Shown in pieces: positions 24,553 to 33,380 of a DNA stretch of 39,915 bases (position 1 is the first letter of the stretch; every line of letters begins with the position of its first letter). The position numbers and the translations under genes are program-made. Origin of the DNA: Candidatus Methanofastidiosum methylothiophilum (GTDB lineage Archaea > Methanobacteriota_B > Thermococci > Methanofastidiosales > Methanofastidiosaceae); assembly GCA_001587575.1 (NCBI GenBank), contig LNJC01000011.1:1-39915 (forward strand), in the 5' to 3' direction. A model generated the notes under the pieces. The model was not told where the DNA came from and ran no database searches. It was given only the letters and a program-made list of their open reading frames with translations.

Positions 24553-25349
24553 AAGAAATCCAGTATGTATTTATGGATATAGATGGGGTTCTTTATAGAG
24601 GCCAATATCCTATTAATGGTGCTAAAGAATTTATTGACTATTTAATTCAACAAGAAATAAAATTTATTTGCGTGACTAATAATTCTGCAAAAACACCTGC
24701 CGACTATTCAAAAAGATTGAAAGATTTGGGTATAAATATCGGAGAAAACGAAATAATTAACTCTGGAGTTGCAACTGTAGAATTCTTGAAAGATACTTAC
24801 CTCAAAGAAAAAGATAGTCTTAGTGCATATGTAGTTGGAGGTGATGGGTTAATGTCTCTAATAAAAAATTCTGGTATTAAGATCCAAGAGAAAAATCCAG
24901 ACATAGTCATTGTGGGATGGGACATCACTTTTACATATGAAAAGATGAAAAAAGCATCACTTGCTATCCAGAACGGTGCAATATATATAGGAACGAATCC
25001 AGATTTAACTTATCCTTCACATGAAGGTATACTACCTGGCTGCGGTGCAATTTTGGCATCAATAACGGCAGCAAGCGGAGTTGAACCCATAATAATAGGA
25101 AAACCCAAATCATTAATAATGGAAATGGCTTCAAAGAGAATTTCAGCAAAAAAAGAAAAAAGCTTGATGATTGGAGATAGAATTGATACAGATATATTAG
25201 CCGGAAGAAACTTTGGGATTCAAACTGCACTTGTATTAAGTGGAGTTGTTGATAGATCTGAATTATCAAAATCTCATATAAAGCCAGATTATGTCTTTGA
25301 AGATATGATGGACTTATACATTAATTTGAAAGAATCTAGAAAGGTGTAA
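24549..25349 (+). CDS. HAD-superfamily phosphatase, NagD/4-nitrophenylphosphatase type (subclass IIA)
   Basis: A 266-residue hydrolase. Motif I is FMDIDGVLYRG (nucleophile Asp), motif II is CVTNNSAKTP, the motif III lysine is in IIGKPKSL, and motif IV is MIGDRIDTDILAGRNFG. The C2-type cap lies in the middle. Likely a sugar-phosphate or general phosphatase; substrate unknown. The start is TTG at 24549, with AAGGAG about 8 bases upstream inside the FAD-protein gene. The stop is followed two bases later by the next ATG. Confidence 0.88.
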   Translation: MKEIQYVFMDIDGVLYRGQYPINGAKEFIDYLIQQEIKFICVTNNSAKTPADYSKRLKDLGINIGENEIINSGVATVEFLKDTYLKEKDSLSAYVVGGDGLMSLIKNSGIKIQEKNPDIVIVGWDITFTYEKMKKASLAIQNGAIYIGTNPDLTYPSHEGILPGCGAILASITAASGVEPIIIGKPKSLIMEMASKRISAKKEKSLMIGDRIDTDILAGRNFGIQTALVLSGVVDRSELSKSHIKPDYVFEDMMDLYINLKESRKV

Positions 25350-25351
25350 AA

Positions 25352-25843
25352 ATGAAAGGTAAAAAATTATTAGGATTTTGTTTAGTTCTTGTTTTTTTAT
25401 TTCCTCTATGCCTTAATACCTCTCTTGACAATTGGAATACAAGCATAAAAGCTGCAAATTTAAAATTATCAAAAGGAATTGAATATTATAACATCGCTTC
25501 AACTGCCTATTCAATTCAAGATATGGATAATGTTACTGTTTATGCAGATAAATCTATAGTAGAGCTTACAACAGCGAAAACAGCACTTGAAAATGCAATG
25601 AAGGAAGCTCAAAAATTAAAAAAAGACTGGCTTATAGTATACACAAACTATTACCTAAAAAAAGTTCAAGTTTTGCAAAATGCAGCAGTCGAAATGAAAA
25701 TACTAAAAGAATATTTTATTAACGGACAGGAAGAGGGGATTGTCCAATCAATGAACAATATTAGACAATATGAAGACGAATTCAAGATGTATGATCTCAA
25801 AATGGAAGATATCAAAAGAGCGCATATATCTGAGTTTCAGTAA
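25352..25843 (+). CDS. Small secreted helical protein of unknown function
   Basis: A 163-residue protein with an N-terminal signal or anchor (KKLLGFCLVLVFLFPLCL). The remainder is predicted to be almost wholly helical and charged, with alternating Ala/Leu/Lys patterns suggesting a helical bundle or coiled coil. There are no cysteines after the signal and no recognisable domain. AAGGTG lies 5 to 9 bases before the ATG. It is the last gene of the run that includes the surface protein, the FAD protein and the phosphatase, but no functional link is visible. Its TAA abuts the opposing stop at 25844. Confidence 0.7.
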   Translation: MKGKKLLGFCLVLVFLFPLCLNTSLDNWNTSIKAANLKLSKGIEYYNIASTAYSIQDMDNVTVYADKSIVELTTAKTALENAMKEAQKLKKDWLIVYTNYYLKKVQVLQNAAVEMKILKEYFINGQEEGIVQSMNNIRQYEDEFKMYDLKMEDIKRAHISEFQ

Positions 25844-26392
25844 TTATTCTCTTTTTCTTTCAACTATTTTTTCCGGGTATGTAAAATAAGACCCCCCAAG
25901 ATGATTAATGAATTTTACCTTTTCAATATCTAAGCAATCTGAGTAGTATTCTTTTTCTATTTCACAGTTTACTATCTCTCCAATAAAGACATAATGGTCT
26001 CCGCATAGAATAGAATCAACAACTTTGCACTCAAGAAAAGCAAAACACTCTTTGATTGAAGGACAGGAAACCTTTTTACCCTTAACTTCTTTAAGTTTGA
26101 ACTGTTTGAATTTGTTAATATTTCTTCCACTCTCAGAGCCACACTGTAAAACTTTGTCTAGTAGTTCAATTGAGGGTATATTGACTGTAAACTCTTTTGA
26201 ATTACCAATCAAAATATGAGATAGTTTTTTTGTTGAAAGAGATATAGAAACAAGAGGGGGTGAGTGTGACACAGGGCTAGTCCAAGCAGCAGTAACTATA
26301 TTTGATTTGCCTTGATATTTTGATGTGATTAAAACAAGGGGCCCCGGATTTAATAATCTTAATCCCTTTAGATTTTCTATTTTGACCTTCAT
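25844..26392 (-). CDS. Flavin reductase-like FMN-binding protein (flavoredoxin type)
   Basis: A 182-residue split-barrel protein. The family features are PGPLVLITSKYQGKSNIVTAAW near the N-terminus, the SHSPPLVSISLS strand, and EFTVNIPS. Members bind FMN and act as flavin reductases or electron carriers in anaerobes. The ATG at 26392 overlaps the adenosine kinase-like stop by 4 bases (ATGA), so the two are coupled. Substrate and partner are unknown. Confidence 0.82.
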   Translation of the reverse strand: MKVKIENLKGLRLLNPGPLVLITSKYQGKSNIVTAAWTSPVSHSPPLVSISLSTKKLSHILIGNSKEFTVNIPSIELLDKVLQCGSESGRNINKFKQFKLKEVKGKKVSCPSIKECFAFLECKVVDSILCGDHYVFIGEIVNCEIEKEYYSDCLDIEKVKFINHLGGSYFTYPEKIVERKRE

Positions 26393-26874
26393 TCTACCTT
26401 GTATCCTATTTTTTCTAAGAGGTCTCTTCTTTCTTTCTTTTCATATTTGTCTTCAATCTTCTCTGCCGAAGTTCCATCAACAACTCCTATAACAGAGCTC
26501 CCTATATTTGTCTTTGCTACAATCACCTGAAAAGGATTCTCACTTGCTCCATAAACAGTGCATACAGCTGGATGATTTTTCACGTTATTTAATACATTAA
26601 TTGGAAATGCTCCTCGCATCATTATAACAAATATATGCCCTGCCCCAATCTTTAATGCTGCATTTGCAGCAAGATCCTTTAGATGCTCATCATTTCCTGC
26701 AGTTCTTGTAAGCTTAGGCTTAGCTTCATTCATGGCAACTCCAATTTTAATTCCTGCAACGCATGTTAGAAGAGTCTTTGCTATATCATCCACAGTATAT
26801 ATAGAAAAGTTTCCCTGCCCAATTATAAATTCAACACCATCATCTTTTTTTATGTCAATGACATCCATTTCCAT
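26389..26874 (-). CDS. Adenosine-specific kinase family protein (COG1839)
   Basis: A 161-residue protein matching the small family annotated as adenosine-specific kinase, mainly archaeal. Recognisable parts are the FIIGQGNFSIYTVDDIA segment, FGVAMNEA-like IGVAMNEAKPKLTRTAGND, and IFVIMMRGAFPINVLN. The biochemical assignment in the family rests on a few structures. GGTG lies 5 bases before the ATG at 26874. It sits between an ACT-domain regulator and a flavin reductase in one operon. Confidence 0.85.
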   Translation of the reverse strand: MEMDVIDIKKDDGVEFIIGQGNFSIYTVDDIAKTLLTCVAGIKIGVAMNEAKPKLTRTAGNDEHLKDLAANAALKIGAGHIFVIMMRGAFPINVLNNVKNHPAVCTVYGASENPFQVIVAKTNIGSSVIGVVDGTSAEKIEDKYEKKERRDLLEKIGYKVE

Positions 26875-26904
26875 ATTAACACCTTTTTATTTAAAATATT
26901 AAAC

Positions 26905-27558
26905 TTAATCTATACATCTATTGAGAGCTTCAAAAGCAAGTACCATGTCTTTCTCATCGACAACGAATATAGTATCCATAAAACAGCTCATTGTTTCAAT
27001 AACATTTATTCCAACTGAGGAAAGATTTGATGATAGGTAGGATACGACTCCAGGGGTATCACCAATATCTTCAGGGCTCTTAACAGATATTTCAACTAAA
27101 TTTTTTGAAACTCTTAAAACATTTTCTTTTCCTATAAGGTTTGTAACTTCATCAAGGTAATCTTCAAGTAAGATTAATGTGATACCCTGGGAACCTTGTA
27201 TAATATTGATCAAATATCCCTCAGACAGTGTCTTTTTCAATACTGGCTCAAGTTTCATAAAAACATGCCATCCTGGCTTTAGAGTTACAGTTGCAACTTT
27301 AGTTTTGATGTTGATCCTGCTTTTCTTTAAAATAAGTTTTATTTTCTTTTCAAGGAAATTCTTTTCTTTCTGTAATTCTTCAGCATATCTCCTCGACGCT
27401 ATAAGGACTGCAACCATGTTGTCTATTTTATATTCATCCATTATCATTCGTGAAAGCGCGGAATAATTGATTATGCCATATCTTAGGCAATCCATTATAG
27501 AAGGATGTGCACCTATGTACTCCCTCACTATCTCTGCAATACTTTTTTTGTCTGGCAC
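26905..27558 (-). CDS. ACT-domain regulatory protein with N-terminal helical domain; GTG start
   Basis: A 217-residue protein. Residues 1-75 are helical and resemble a DNA- or partner-binding domain (YIGAHPSIMDCLRYGIINYSALSRMI, in two halves). Two ACT-like regions follow, the last with DTPGVVSYLSSNLSSVGINV. ACT domains bind amino acids or similar ligands. The frame extends to 27615, but the TATA box lies within that stretch, so the GTG at 27558, centred 27 bases from the box, is the plausible start and would be leaderless. It heads the adenosine-kinase operon. Confidence 0.7.
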   Translation of the reverse strand: MPDKKSIAEIVREYIGAHPSIMDCLRYGIINYSALSRMIMDEYKIDNMVAVLIASRRYAEELQKEKNFLEKKIKLILKKSRINIKTKVATVTLKPGWHVFMKLEPVLKKTLSEGYLINIIQGSQGITLILLEDYLDEVTNLIGKENVLRVSKNLVEISVKSPEDIGDTPGVVSYLSSNLSSVGINVIETMSCFMDTIFVVDEKDMVLAFEALNRCID

Positions 27559-27580
27559 AATTAGTATTTGTACGATACTA

Positions 27581-27589
27581 TATTTAAAT
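27581..27589 (-). promoter_or_regulatory. TATA box of a leaderless promoter for the ACT-domain gene
   Basis: The minus strand reads ATTTAAATA, centred at 27585, 27 bases from the GTG at 27558. It excludes the longer reading frame that begins upstream of the box. Confidence 0.6.
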
Positions 27590-27629
27590 GTTCTGAATAA
27601 TATCAAAATTGACAAATTATACCAAAAAT

Positions 27630-27637
27630 ACTTAAAT
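27630..27637 (+). promoter_or_regulatory. TATA box for the proteasome-exosome superoperon
   Basis: CTTAAATC with an A-rich sequence before it is centred near 27634 and predicts a start near 27660. That leaves about 8 bases before the Pop5 ATG at 27668 and no ribosome site. It is only about 45 bases from the divergent ACT-gene TATA box. Confidence 0.45.
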
Positions 27638-27667
27638 CAAGTTTATTATACCTACTTTAGATGTTTT

Positions 27668-28015
27668 ATGTCTATAAAAAATCCAAAAACTCTTCGGGAT
27701 AAGACAAGATACGTCAGTTTTAAAATAGAAGGAGGGAAAGACTTTAAAAGAGAGGACCTAGTTAAAGCTATCTGGAATTCGGCCATTGATTTTTTAGGAG
27801 AGTTTGGTGCTTCTGAAATAGGTCTTTGGATTAAGGATTACGATGAAACTAGTAGATATGGCATAATAGAAAGTAATATAAAATCATTACACAAAGCTAT
27901 ATTTATACTATCACTTACTAAATCTGTAGGTAAAGAAAAAGTTAACATATTACCTCTTTATGTATCTGGAACTATAAAGGGGTTAGAAAAAAATATTAAG
28001 ACTAATGTTAATTAG
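27668..28015 (+). CDS. rnp2: RNase P protein component 2 (Pop5)
   Basis: A 115-residue RNA-binding protein of archaeal/eukaryotic RNase P, needed with Rpp30 for pre-tRNA 5' processing. The family pattern is clear: PKTLRDKTRYVSFKI at the start, AIWNSAIDFLGEFGASEIGLWI in the middle, and LYVSGTIKGLEK at the end. The open frame extends to 27467, but the upstream part overlaps the divergent gene and promoter, so I start at ATG 27668. It precedes psmA by 17 bases, the arrangement known from many archaea. Confidence 0.9.
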   Translation: MSIKNPKTLRDKTRYVSFKIEGGKDFKREDLVKAIWNSAIDFLGEFGASEIGLWIKDYDETSRYGIIESNIKSLHKAIFILSLTKSVGKEKVNILPLYVSGTIKGLEKNIKTNVN

Positions 28016-28032
28016 TTTATGGAGGTATATAA

Positions 28033-28782
28033 ATGGCATTCGTTCCACCCGCATCTGGTTATGACCGGGCAATTACCGTTTTTAGCCCAGATGGAAGTTT
28101 GTATCAGGTTCAATATGCTGGCGAGGCAGTAAGAAGGGGAGCCACTGCTATAGGCATTAAATGTAACGAAGGAGTCGTCCTTTGTGTTGATAAGAGAATC
28201 CCTTCAAGGCTTGTTGAACCCGTATCATTTGAGAAGATATTCCAAATAGATGATCATCTTGCAGCAGCGACATCAGGAATAATAGCAGATGCTAGAATTC
28301 TTGTTGACAGAGCAAGAATAGAAGCACAGATTCACACACTGAGCTATGACGAGAAGATGTCTGTCATGATGCTTGCAAAGAAGATTGGAGACATAAAACA
28401 AATGCACACACAATATGGCGGATTAAGGCCATTTGGCGCTTCTTTAATTCTTGCAGGTATCAACTCAGAAGGGCCTCAGATATTTGTTACTGAGCCTTCA
28501 GGAGCTTACCTTGAGTGGAAAGCTACAGCCATAGGTGCAGGAAGATCTGTTGCAATGGAGATATTTGAAAAAGAATACTCCCCGGAAATCTCAATTGAAG
28601 ATGCAATAATACTTGCTTTAAAAGCCCTCAAAAAATCAATAGAAGGAGATTTGAGCAAGAGTAATGTTGAAATGGCTGTAATAAGCATGGAAGATAAGAG
28701 GTTTAAGAAAATGAATGAAGAAAAATTAAACTTCTATATCGAGAAGGTTAAAGAGATTAAGGAAGAGGAGGATAAGGAGTAG
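28033..28782 (+). CDS. psmA: 20S proteasome alpha subunit
   Basis: A 249-residue subunit forming the outer rings and gate of the archaeal proteasome. The N-terminal gate segment [21 protein letters not shown] is intact, including the YDR motif used for gating. The C-terminus is a long acidic/lysine-rich helix. A strong GGAGGT site precedes the ATG. No beta subunit or PAN ATPase gene is in the window. It is the second gene of the exosome superoperon and is followed 5 bases later by SBDS. Confidence 0.97.
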   Translation: MAFVPPASGYDRAITVFSPDGSLYQVQYAGEAVRRGATAIGIKCNEGVVLCVDKRIPSRLVEPVSFEKIFQIDDHLAAATSGIIADARILVDRARIEAQIHTLSYDEKMSVMMLAKKIGDIKQMHTQYGGLRPFGASLILAGINSEGPQIFVTEPSGAYLEWKATAIGAGRSVAMEIFEKEYSPEISIEDAIILALKALKKSIEGDLSKSNVEMAVISMEDKRFKKMNEEKLNFYIEKVKEIKEEEDKE

Positions 28783-28787
28783 ATTGT

Positions 28788-29480
28788 TTGATATCTCTAG
28801 ATGATGCAGTTACTGCAAAATTGAAGTACCAAGGGGAACATTTTGAGATCCTAGTTGATCCCAAGAAGGCCCAAGAATTTAAAGGAGGAAATGAAACAGA
28901 TGATTTCCTCGCTGCAAATTTTATTTTTAAAGACGCAAACAAAGGAGATAAGGCATCTCCAGAATCTCTAAAAAAAGCATTTGGTACAGATAACGTTAAT
29001 GAGATTTCAAAAATTATCCTAAAGAAAGGAGAAATACACCTTACTACTGACCAGAGAAGAGCAATGATGGAAAATAAGAGGGCACAAATTGTCTCTTATA
29101 TTTCAAGACATTCTATTAATCCTCAGACTGGTCACCCACATCCACCACAGAGAATAGAAACAGCTCTAGAAGAGGCAAGAGTAACTATAGACATGTACAA
29201 GAGAACTGAAGATCAAATTAAACAGATCATTCATGCATTGGCGCCTATTATACCTATTAAGATTGAAAATAGAAGAATTGGAGTCAAAGTACCTGCAGAA
29301 TATGCGCCTAAAACAATGGGATTTGCAAAAACTCTTGGAACAATTATTAAAGAAGAATGGGGAAGAGACGGATCTTGGATGTTTGTAATCGAAATCCCTG
29401 CTGGATTACAAGACGACCTTTTCAACAAGTTAAACAGCGCTACTAAAGGAAACGTTGAGACAAAGATAATGGATAAATAA
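28788..29480 (+). CDS. Ribosome maturation factor SBDS/Sdo1 homologue
   Basis: A 230-residue, three-domain protein that in eukaryotes helps to release eIF6 from the 60S subunit. The N-terminal FYSH domain (KLKYQGEHFEILVDPKKA), the helical domain with SRHSINPQTGHPHPPQRIE, and the C-terminal ferredoxin-like domain are all recognisable. It starts at TTG 28788, 8 bases after an AGGAG at the end of psmA. The order psmA-SBDS-rrp4-rrp41-rrp42 links protein turnover, ribosome assembly and RNA decay. Confidence 0.95.
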   Translation: MISLDDAVTAKLKYQGEHFEILVDPKKAQEFKGGNETDDFLAANFIFKDANKGDKASPESLKKAFGTDNVNEISKIILKKGEIHLTTDQRRAMMENKRAQIVSYISRHSINPQTGHPHPPQRIETALEEARVTIDMYKRTEDQIKQIIHALAPIIPIKIENRRIGVKVPAEYAPKTMGFAKTLGTIIKEEWGRDGSWMFVIEIPAGLQDDLFNKLNSATKGNVETKIMDK

Positions 29481-29495
29481 TTCGGGGAGATAATA

Positions 29496-30176
29496 TTGGA
29501 ATTTTTAGTTAAGGACAGATCAATAGTCACGCCAGGCATGGCAATTGCAAAGGGACCTTTTAGATACGAATATGGCGTTGATAAATTTGGGGATACTATT
29601 ATATCCTCAGTTTTAGGCATAGTTTATATAGAAAATGATGGGGTTAAGGTAGTACCTCTTGAAGGCAAATATATGCCAAAAAAGGGTGACGATGTAATTG
29701 GAACAGTTGTAAGTATTAATCCATTGAGTTGGGACCTTGATATAAATGCCCCATACTTTGCTAATCTTCACGTCCAAGATGCTTTGAGGTATGTAAAGGA
29801 TACCTCAAATCTGGAAAGGATATTCAAAGTTGGCGATGTAATTTATGCAAATGTTAGAGACGTTGGTGAATCATCAGATATAGTTTTACAGTCAAAGGAA
29901 AGGCCCTATGGTAAAATGAAATGGGGCAGAGTAGTAAAAATACATGCTACAAGAGTGCCTAGGGTAATAGGTAAGAAAGGGTCAATGATCAAATTATTGA
30001 AACAAATGACTAAATGCGAGATAACGGTTGGTCAGAATGGTAATATATGGATTAAAGGCGAGAGACAAATGGAAGATATCGTCGAGAGAGCCATTCTTAA
30101 AATCGATAAAGAAGCCCACATACCAGGGCTAACAGACAGAATAAAAAAAATACTTGAAACGGAATTATCAAGATAA
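29496..30176 (+). CDS. rrp4: Exosome cap subunit Rrp4
   Basis: A 226-residue RNA-binding cap protein of the archaeal exosome. The order is an N-terminal domain, an S1 domain (GDVIYANVRDVGESSDIVLQ region, about residues 60-130) and a KH domain with GxxG in RVPRVIGKKGSMIKLL (about residues 152-167). It starts at TTG 29496 with GGGGAGA 6 bases upstream. It guides RNA into the Rrp41-Rrp42 ring encoded by the next two genes. Confidence 0.95.
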   Translation: MEFLVKDRSIVTPGMAIAKGPFRYEYGVDKFGDTIISSVLGIVYIENDGVKVVPLEGKYMPKKGDDVIGTVVSINPLSWDLDINAPYFANLHVQDALRYVKDTSNLERIFKVGDVIYANVRDVGESSDIVLQSKERPYGKMKWGRVVKIHATRVPRVIGKKGSMIKLLKQMTKCEITVGQNGNIWIKGERQMEDIVERAILKIDKEAHIPGLTDRIKKILETELSR

Positions 30177-30191
30177 TATTAGGTGTTATAC

Positions 30192-30920
30192 ATGGAGAAA
30201 GACATAAAGTTCTTTACTAATGGCAAGAGAATTGATGGAAGAGCCATAGATGAATTGAGAAACATAAAGATAGAAGTTGGAGTTTTTAAAAGAGCTGATG
30301 GCTCATCTTATATTGAATGGGGCGGAAATAAGATTTATTGCGCAGTTTATGGCCCAAGGGAAGCTTACCCAAGATTTCTTCAAAAATCAGATAGGGCTAT
30401 TTTAAAGTGCAGATACAATATGGCTTCATTCGCAGTTGAAGAGAGAAAAAGACCAGGTCCAAGCAGAAGAGGAGTGGAGATAGGTAAAGTAACTCAAGGT
30501 GCATTAGAACCTGCTTTACTATTAGAAAATTTCCCAAAATGTATGGTCGAGGTTAATATTGAAGTTATTCAAGCTGATGCCGGAACAAGATGTGCAGGAA
30601 TTACTGCAGCGTCTGTAGCACTTGCTAACGCAGGGATACCTATGAAGGAATTGGTGCCTGCATGTGCAGCCGGGAAAGTTGAAGATAAGATAGTATTAGA
30701 CCTCTGTAAAGAAGAAGATAATTACGGTCAAGCAGATTTACCATTGGCACTTCTTCCAAGAAGAAATGAGTTTAGCCTATTACAGATGGATGGGGACTTG
30801 ACAGAAGAGCAGCTCGAAGAAGCATTAGACTTAGGTAGAAAAGGATGCCTTCAGGTATACGAAATTCAAAAAGAGGCGCTAAAGAAAAAATACATTACGG
30901 AGGATGTGTTAAATGAGTAG
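30192..30920 (+). CDS. rrp41: Exosome catalytic subunit Rrp41
   Basis: A 242-residue RNase PH-fold subunit carrying the phosphorolytic 3'-5' activity. The active-site region is intact: [17 protein letters not shown] holds the catalytic aspartates, and the phosphate-binding [11 protein letters not shown] loop is present. RNA-binding arginines in [10 protein letters not shown] are also seen. I start at ATG 30192, 6 bases after AGGTG, rather than the GTG at 30183, which lies in that site. The end overlaps rrp42 by 8 bases. Confidence 0.96.
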   Translation: MEKDIKFFTNGKRIDGRAIDELRNIKIEVGVFKRADGSSYIEWGGNKIYCAVYGPREAYPRFLQKSDRAILKCRYNMASFAVEERKRPGPSRRGVEIGKVTQGALEPALLLENFPKCMVEVNIEVIQADAGTRCAGITAASVALANAGIPMKELVPACAAGKVEDKIVLDLCKEEDNYGQADLPLALLPRRNEFSLLQMDGDLTEEQLEEALDLGRKGCLQVYEIQKEALKKKYITEDVLNE

Positions 30921-31713
30921 TGTTCTTTCAGATATTAAGAAAGATTATATAATCAGCCTCTTGAAGAACGGCAAACGTGAAGATGGTAGAGGCCTTAACG
31001 ATATGAGAGATCTAAAGATAGAACTTGGAATAGCAAACAAAGCCGAGGGTTCATGTTTTGTTCAAATTGGAGATACAAAGGTAATCGCCGGAGTTAAATG
31101 TGAAACAGGAGCACCATTTCCTGACACACCCAACCAAGGAGTTTTTACAACTAACGCAGAATTAATCCCAATGGCCTCTCCTGACTTTGAGGCGGGCCCC
31201 CCAAGAGAAGACTCAATAGAACTTGCAAGAATTGTCGATAGAGGAATTAGAGAGTCAGGCGCTATTGATTTCCAAAAATTAGTTATTAAAGAAGGAGAGC
31301 TTGTTAGGGTCTTGTTTGTTGATATCCATATCATGGATTACAACGGAAATCTATTTGATGCAGCAGGAATAGCAGCAATAGGTGCACTTTACAATACTAA
31401 AATGCCTGTTTTAGATGAAGAAGGAAAGAAAACAGAAGAGCTAATGCCTTTACCTATGAAAAAAATCCCTGTACCATGTACATATGCAAAAATAGCAGAT
31501 TCAATATTATATGACCCTTCAATGGAAGAAGAAAGCGTAATGGATTCAAGAATTACTGCTACAACTGAAGATAACGGAAGGATATCTGCTATGCAGAAAG
31601 GGGATGTAGGAAGCTTTAAAAAAGAGGAGATTTTAGACATCGTCAGACGATCAAAGGTCAAGGGTGATGAAGTAAGGGCCCTTTTAAAAGAAAAATTCTC
31701 TGAAATGAGGTGA
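30913..31713 (+). CDS. rrp42: Exosome subunit Rrp42
   Basis: A 266-residue RNase PH-fold subunit that alternates with Rrp41 in the hexameric ring and is not itself catalytic. It begins with [19 protein letters not shown] and has the conserved [11 protein letters not shown] segment. The GGAGGATGTG ribosome site lies inside rrp41, so the pair should be made in equal amounts. The stop TGA lies within the L37Ae ribosome site GAGGTGAT. Confidence 0.95.
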   Translation: MSSVLSDIKKDYIISLLKNGKREDGRGLNDMRDLKIELGIANKAEGSCFVQIGDTKVIAGVKCETGAPFPDTPNQGVFTTNAELIPMASPDFEAGPPREDSIELARIVDRGIRESGAIDFQKLVIKEGELVRVLFVDIHIMDYNGNLFDAAGIAAIGALYNTKMPVLDEEGKKTEELMPLPMKKIPVPCTYAKIADSILYDPSMEEESVMDSRITATTEDNGRISAMQKGDVGSFKKEEILDIVRRSKVKGDEVRALLKEKFSEMR

Positions 31714-31718
31714 TTTTC

Positions 31719-31985
31719 ATGGCAGTTTCAAATAAATCAAGCAGTGCGGGAAGATTCGGGCCAAGATATGGTAGAAGAATCAGAGTTAAGATTTCCAATA
31801 TTGAAGCTCAGATGAAGCAGAAGCACAAATGCCCACAGTGTGGAAGAAAGTCTGTAAAAAGAATCAACACTGCAATATGGCAATGCACTAAGTGTGAAAC
31901 CACATTTGCAGGAGGCACATACCTACCAGATACTCCGGTCGGAAGAGTTTCACAGAAAGCATCTGGCAAAGTAGGAAGTGAATAG
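31719..31985 (+). CDS. rpl37ae: Large subunit ribosomal protein L37Ae (eL43)
   Basis: An 88-residue zinc-ribbon ribosomal protein. It has the [20 protein letters not shown]-terminus and two zinc-binding pairs, CPQCG (about residues 40-44) and CTKCE (about 58-62). I use ATG 31719, directly preceded by GAGGTGAT, rather than the GTG at 31710, which is part of that site. It is in its usual superoperon place between rrp42 and rpoP. Confidence 0.96.
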   Translation: MAVSNKSSSAGRFGPRYGRRIRVKISNIEAQMKQKHKCPQCGRKSVKRINTAIWQCTKCETTFAGGTYLPDTPVGRVSQKASGKVGSE

Positions 31986-32126
31986 TTGTATAAATGTATA
32001 GAATGTAAAAGAATACTCACCCCTACAGAACTTGATGATATAAGGGGAATTAAGTGCCCCTACTGTGGCAACAGAATATTCATCAAGATGAGGCCGGAAG
32101 TTGCAAAGACAGTTCCAGCACGTTAG
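31986..32126 (+). CDS. rpoP: DNA-directed RNA polymerase subunit P (Rpo12)
   Basis: A 46-residue gene easily missed because of size. It begins at TTG 31986, immediately after the L37Ae stop, and encodes a protein with CIEC (residues 4-7) and CPYC (about residues 24-27) zinc-binding pairs and the family segment [18 protein letters not shown]. Rpo12 is a small zinc subunit helping to hold RNA polymerase together, equivalent to eukaryotic Rpb12. The position after L37Ae and before a Brix protein is conserved in archaea. Confidence 0.93.
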   Translation: MYKCIECKRILTPTELDDIRGIKCPYCGNRIFIKMRPEVAKTVPAR

Positions 32127-32127
32127 T

Positions 32128-32640
32128 ATGATGCTTATCTCAACTTCTAGAAGGCCATCAACAAGGACTAGGGCCTTCGTTAAAGAGCTACTAGGGGTTA
32201 TACCTCTTTCTTTTCAAGTTACAAGGGGTAAGAAATCAGTTGAAGAGTTAAAAGATATTGCTGTTCTTAAAGGATGCAGAAGATTAATGATAGTTGAATC
32301 AAAAGACGGAAACCCGTCTGCTCTTTCTTTTATGTACGTTGACAAAAAGGATTGGAGATGGATAGGAGTTATCGACATATCAGTTTCCTTAAGAAGAGAA
32401 ATGAAAATAAATGAAAAATTGAACTCATTTGATGACGATCTGCCTTTACTTATACAGGGAGATAAGAGCGATTCGTCTGACTTCTTAAAAGAAATGTTCT
32501 TTTGTCAAGATTACGAAGGCGATCAAGAAGGTCCAGTTCTTTTTTTTAATGGTGACTCCATCAATTTCTTAAGAGAAGATATTTCTAGTTCTCCAATTGG
32601 CCCTAAAATTAATATCATAAAATGGAAGCGTTCAATCTGA
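32128..32640 (+). CDS. Brix-domain ribosome biogenesis protein (Imp4-like)
   Basis: A 170-residue protein with a single Brix domain. It starts MMLISTSRRPSTRTRAFVKEL, has an IVESKDGNPSALSFMYV central strand, and ends around a beta-rich GPVLFFNGDSINFL segment. Archaeal Brix proteins are related to Imp4 and are thought to act in rRNA processing or ribosome assembly. I start at ATG 32128, two bases after the rpoP stop; an earlier start would overlap rpoP. Confidence 0.88.
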   Translation: MMLISTSRRPSTRTRAFVKELLGVIPLSFQVTRGKKSVEELKDIAVLKGCRRLMIVESKDGNPSALSFMYVDKKDWRWIGVIDISVSLRREMKINEKLNSFDDDLPLLIQGDKSDSSDFLKEMFFCQDYEGDQEGPVLFFNGDSINFLREDISSSPIGPKINIIKWKRSI

Positions 32641-33044
32641 TGTCAATAACTAGAAATAAATCCAGAGGAGTTCGTGCAGAATATGAAGTTAAGAAATATC
32701 TTCTTGAAAATGGTTATTTTGTCTTTAGTAAAAGAGTGAGCCAGAGTGGACCTGACATCATAGCAATAAAGGGCAAAAAAACATTAATACTAGAAGTTAA
32801 GAACACAAAACTTTCTACTCTTACAATAAAAAAATCACAAATAAATTCTCTTATTGAAGCAGCCGCTGAAATATCCGCCAAAACAGTTCTTTTGCCAAAA
32901 GCCCTTCTAGCAGTTAAGTTTTCTTCAAAAGAGTATGGATGGGCCTTTATTTCAATCGAAAATCAAAGTAATGAGGATAAAATTATAAGAAAAGAACATG
33001 AAAATCTATTAGAATTAAGCAAAGGTTTAAAAAGTTTTATTTAA
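32640..33044 (+). CDS. Hjc-like Holliday junction resolvase/nuclease
   Basis: A 134-residue protein with the Hjc nuclease pattern. The N-terminal basic helix carries RGVRAEYEVKKYLLENGY with the metal-binding Glu, then SQSGPDIIAIKG gives the catalytic Asp, and LILEVKNTK gives the E-x-K motif. Archaeal Hjc cuts four-way DNA junctions. The start is either ATG 32640, sharing one base with the Brix stop (TGATG), or ATG 32622; I prefer the former for the usual N-terminus. It sits where many euryarchaea carry pcc1 and prefoldin beta. Confidence 0.8.
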   Translation: MSITRNKSRGVRAEYEVKKYLLENGYFVFSKRVSQSGPDIIAIKGKKTLILEVKNTKLSTLTIKKSQINSLIEAAAEISAKTVLLPKALLAVKFSSKEYGWAFISIENQSNEDKIIRKEHENLLELSKGLKSFI

Positions 33045-33068
33045 CAATTAGAAAAAAGAGAGGGTCAG

Positions 33069-33380
33069 ATGGAAGAAGAATCTAACACATTTTATTCAAA
33101 AGGATCTAAAAAATTCAAACAAAAAGTATACTCTAAAAAAACAAAAAAATTGAACATGGGAAGAGTCTCAGATTTTAAATGGGATTTAAATCAAGTATTA
33201 AACAGGCTTCCTGAAGAAAAAGCAGGTCTGATCCGGGGGCCACTTTATGCCAAAGCATCAAAAATTGGCTTTGAAGAGGCCAAAAAATTCCTTAAAGATA
33301 AGGAAGACGAAGGGATTATAGATAAGGAAATTGCTTTGGACATATTAAGGGTCCTAAGTAAATATTCAAAATTCAGATAA
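33069..33380 (+). CDS. 103-residue protein of unknown function
   Basis: A highly basic and charged small protein. The first 40 residues are Lys/Ser-rich and probably disordered. The rest is helical and ends in a well-formed ALDILRVLSKYSKFR helix. I do not recognise the family. The basic tail would suit nucleic-acid or ribosome binding, but nothing proves it. GAGAGGGTCAG precedes the ATG. It is 24 bases after the Hjc-like gene, and T-rich sequence follows the stop (33381-33386), so the superoperon may end here. Confidence 0.65.
   Translation: MEEESNTFYSKGSKKFKQKVYSKKTKKLNMGRVSDFKWDLNQVLNRLPEEKAGLIRGPLYAKASKIGFEEAKKFLKDKEDEGIIDKEIALDILRVLSKYSKFR

Noticed and set aside
27467..27667. An N-terminal extension of 67 codons on Pop5
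   Set aside because: It would run through the divergent gene's start and both TATA boxes; the standard Pop5 N-terminus begins at 27668.
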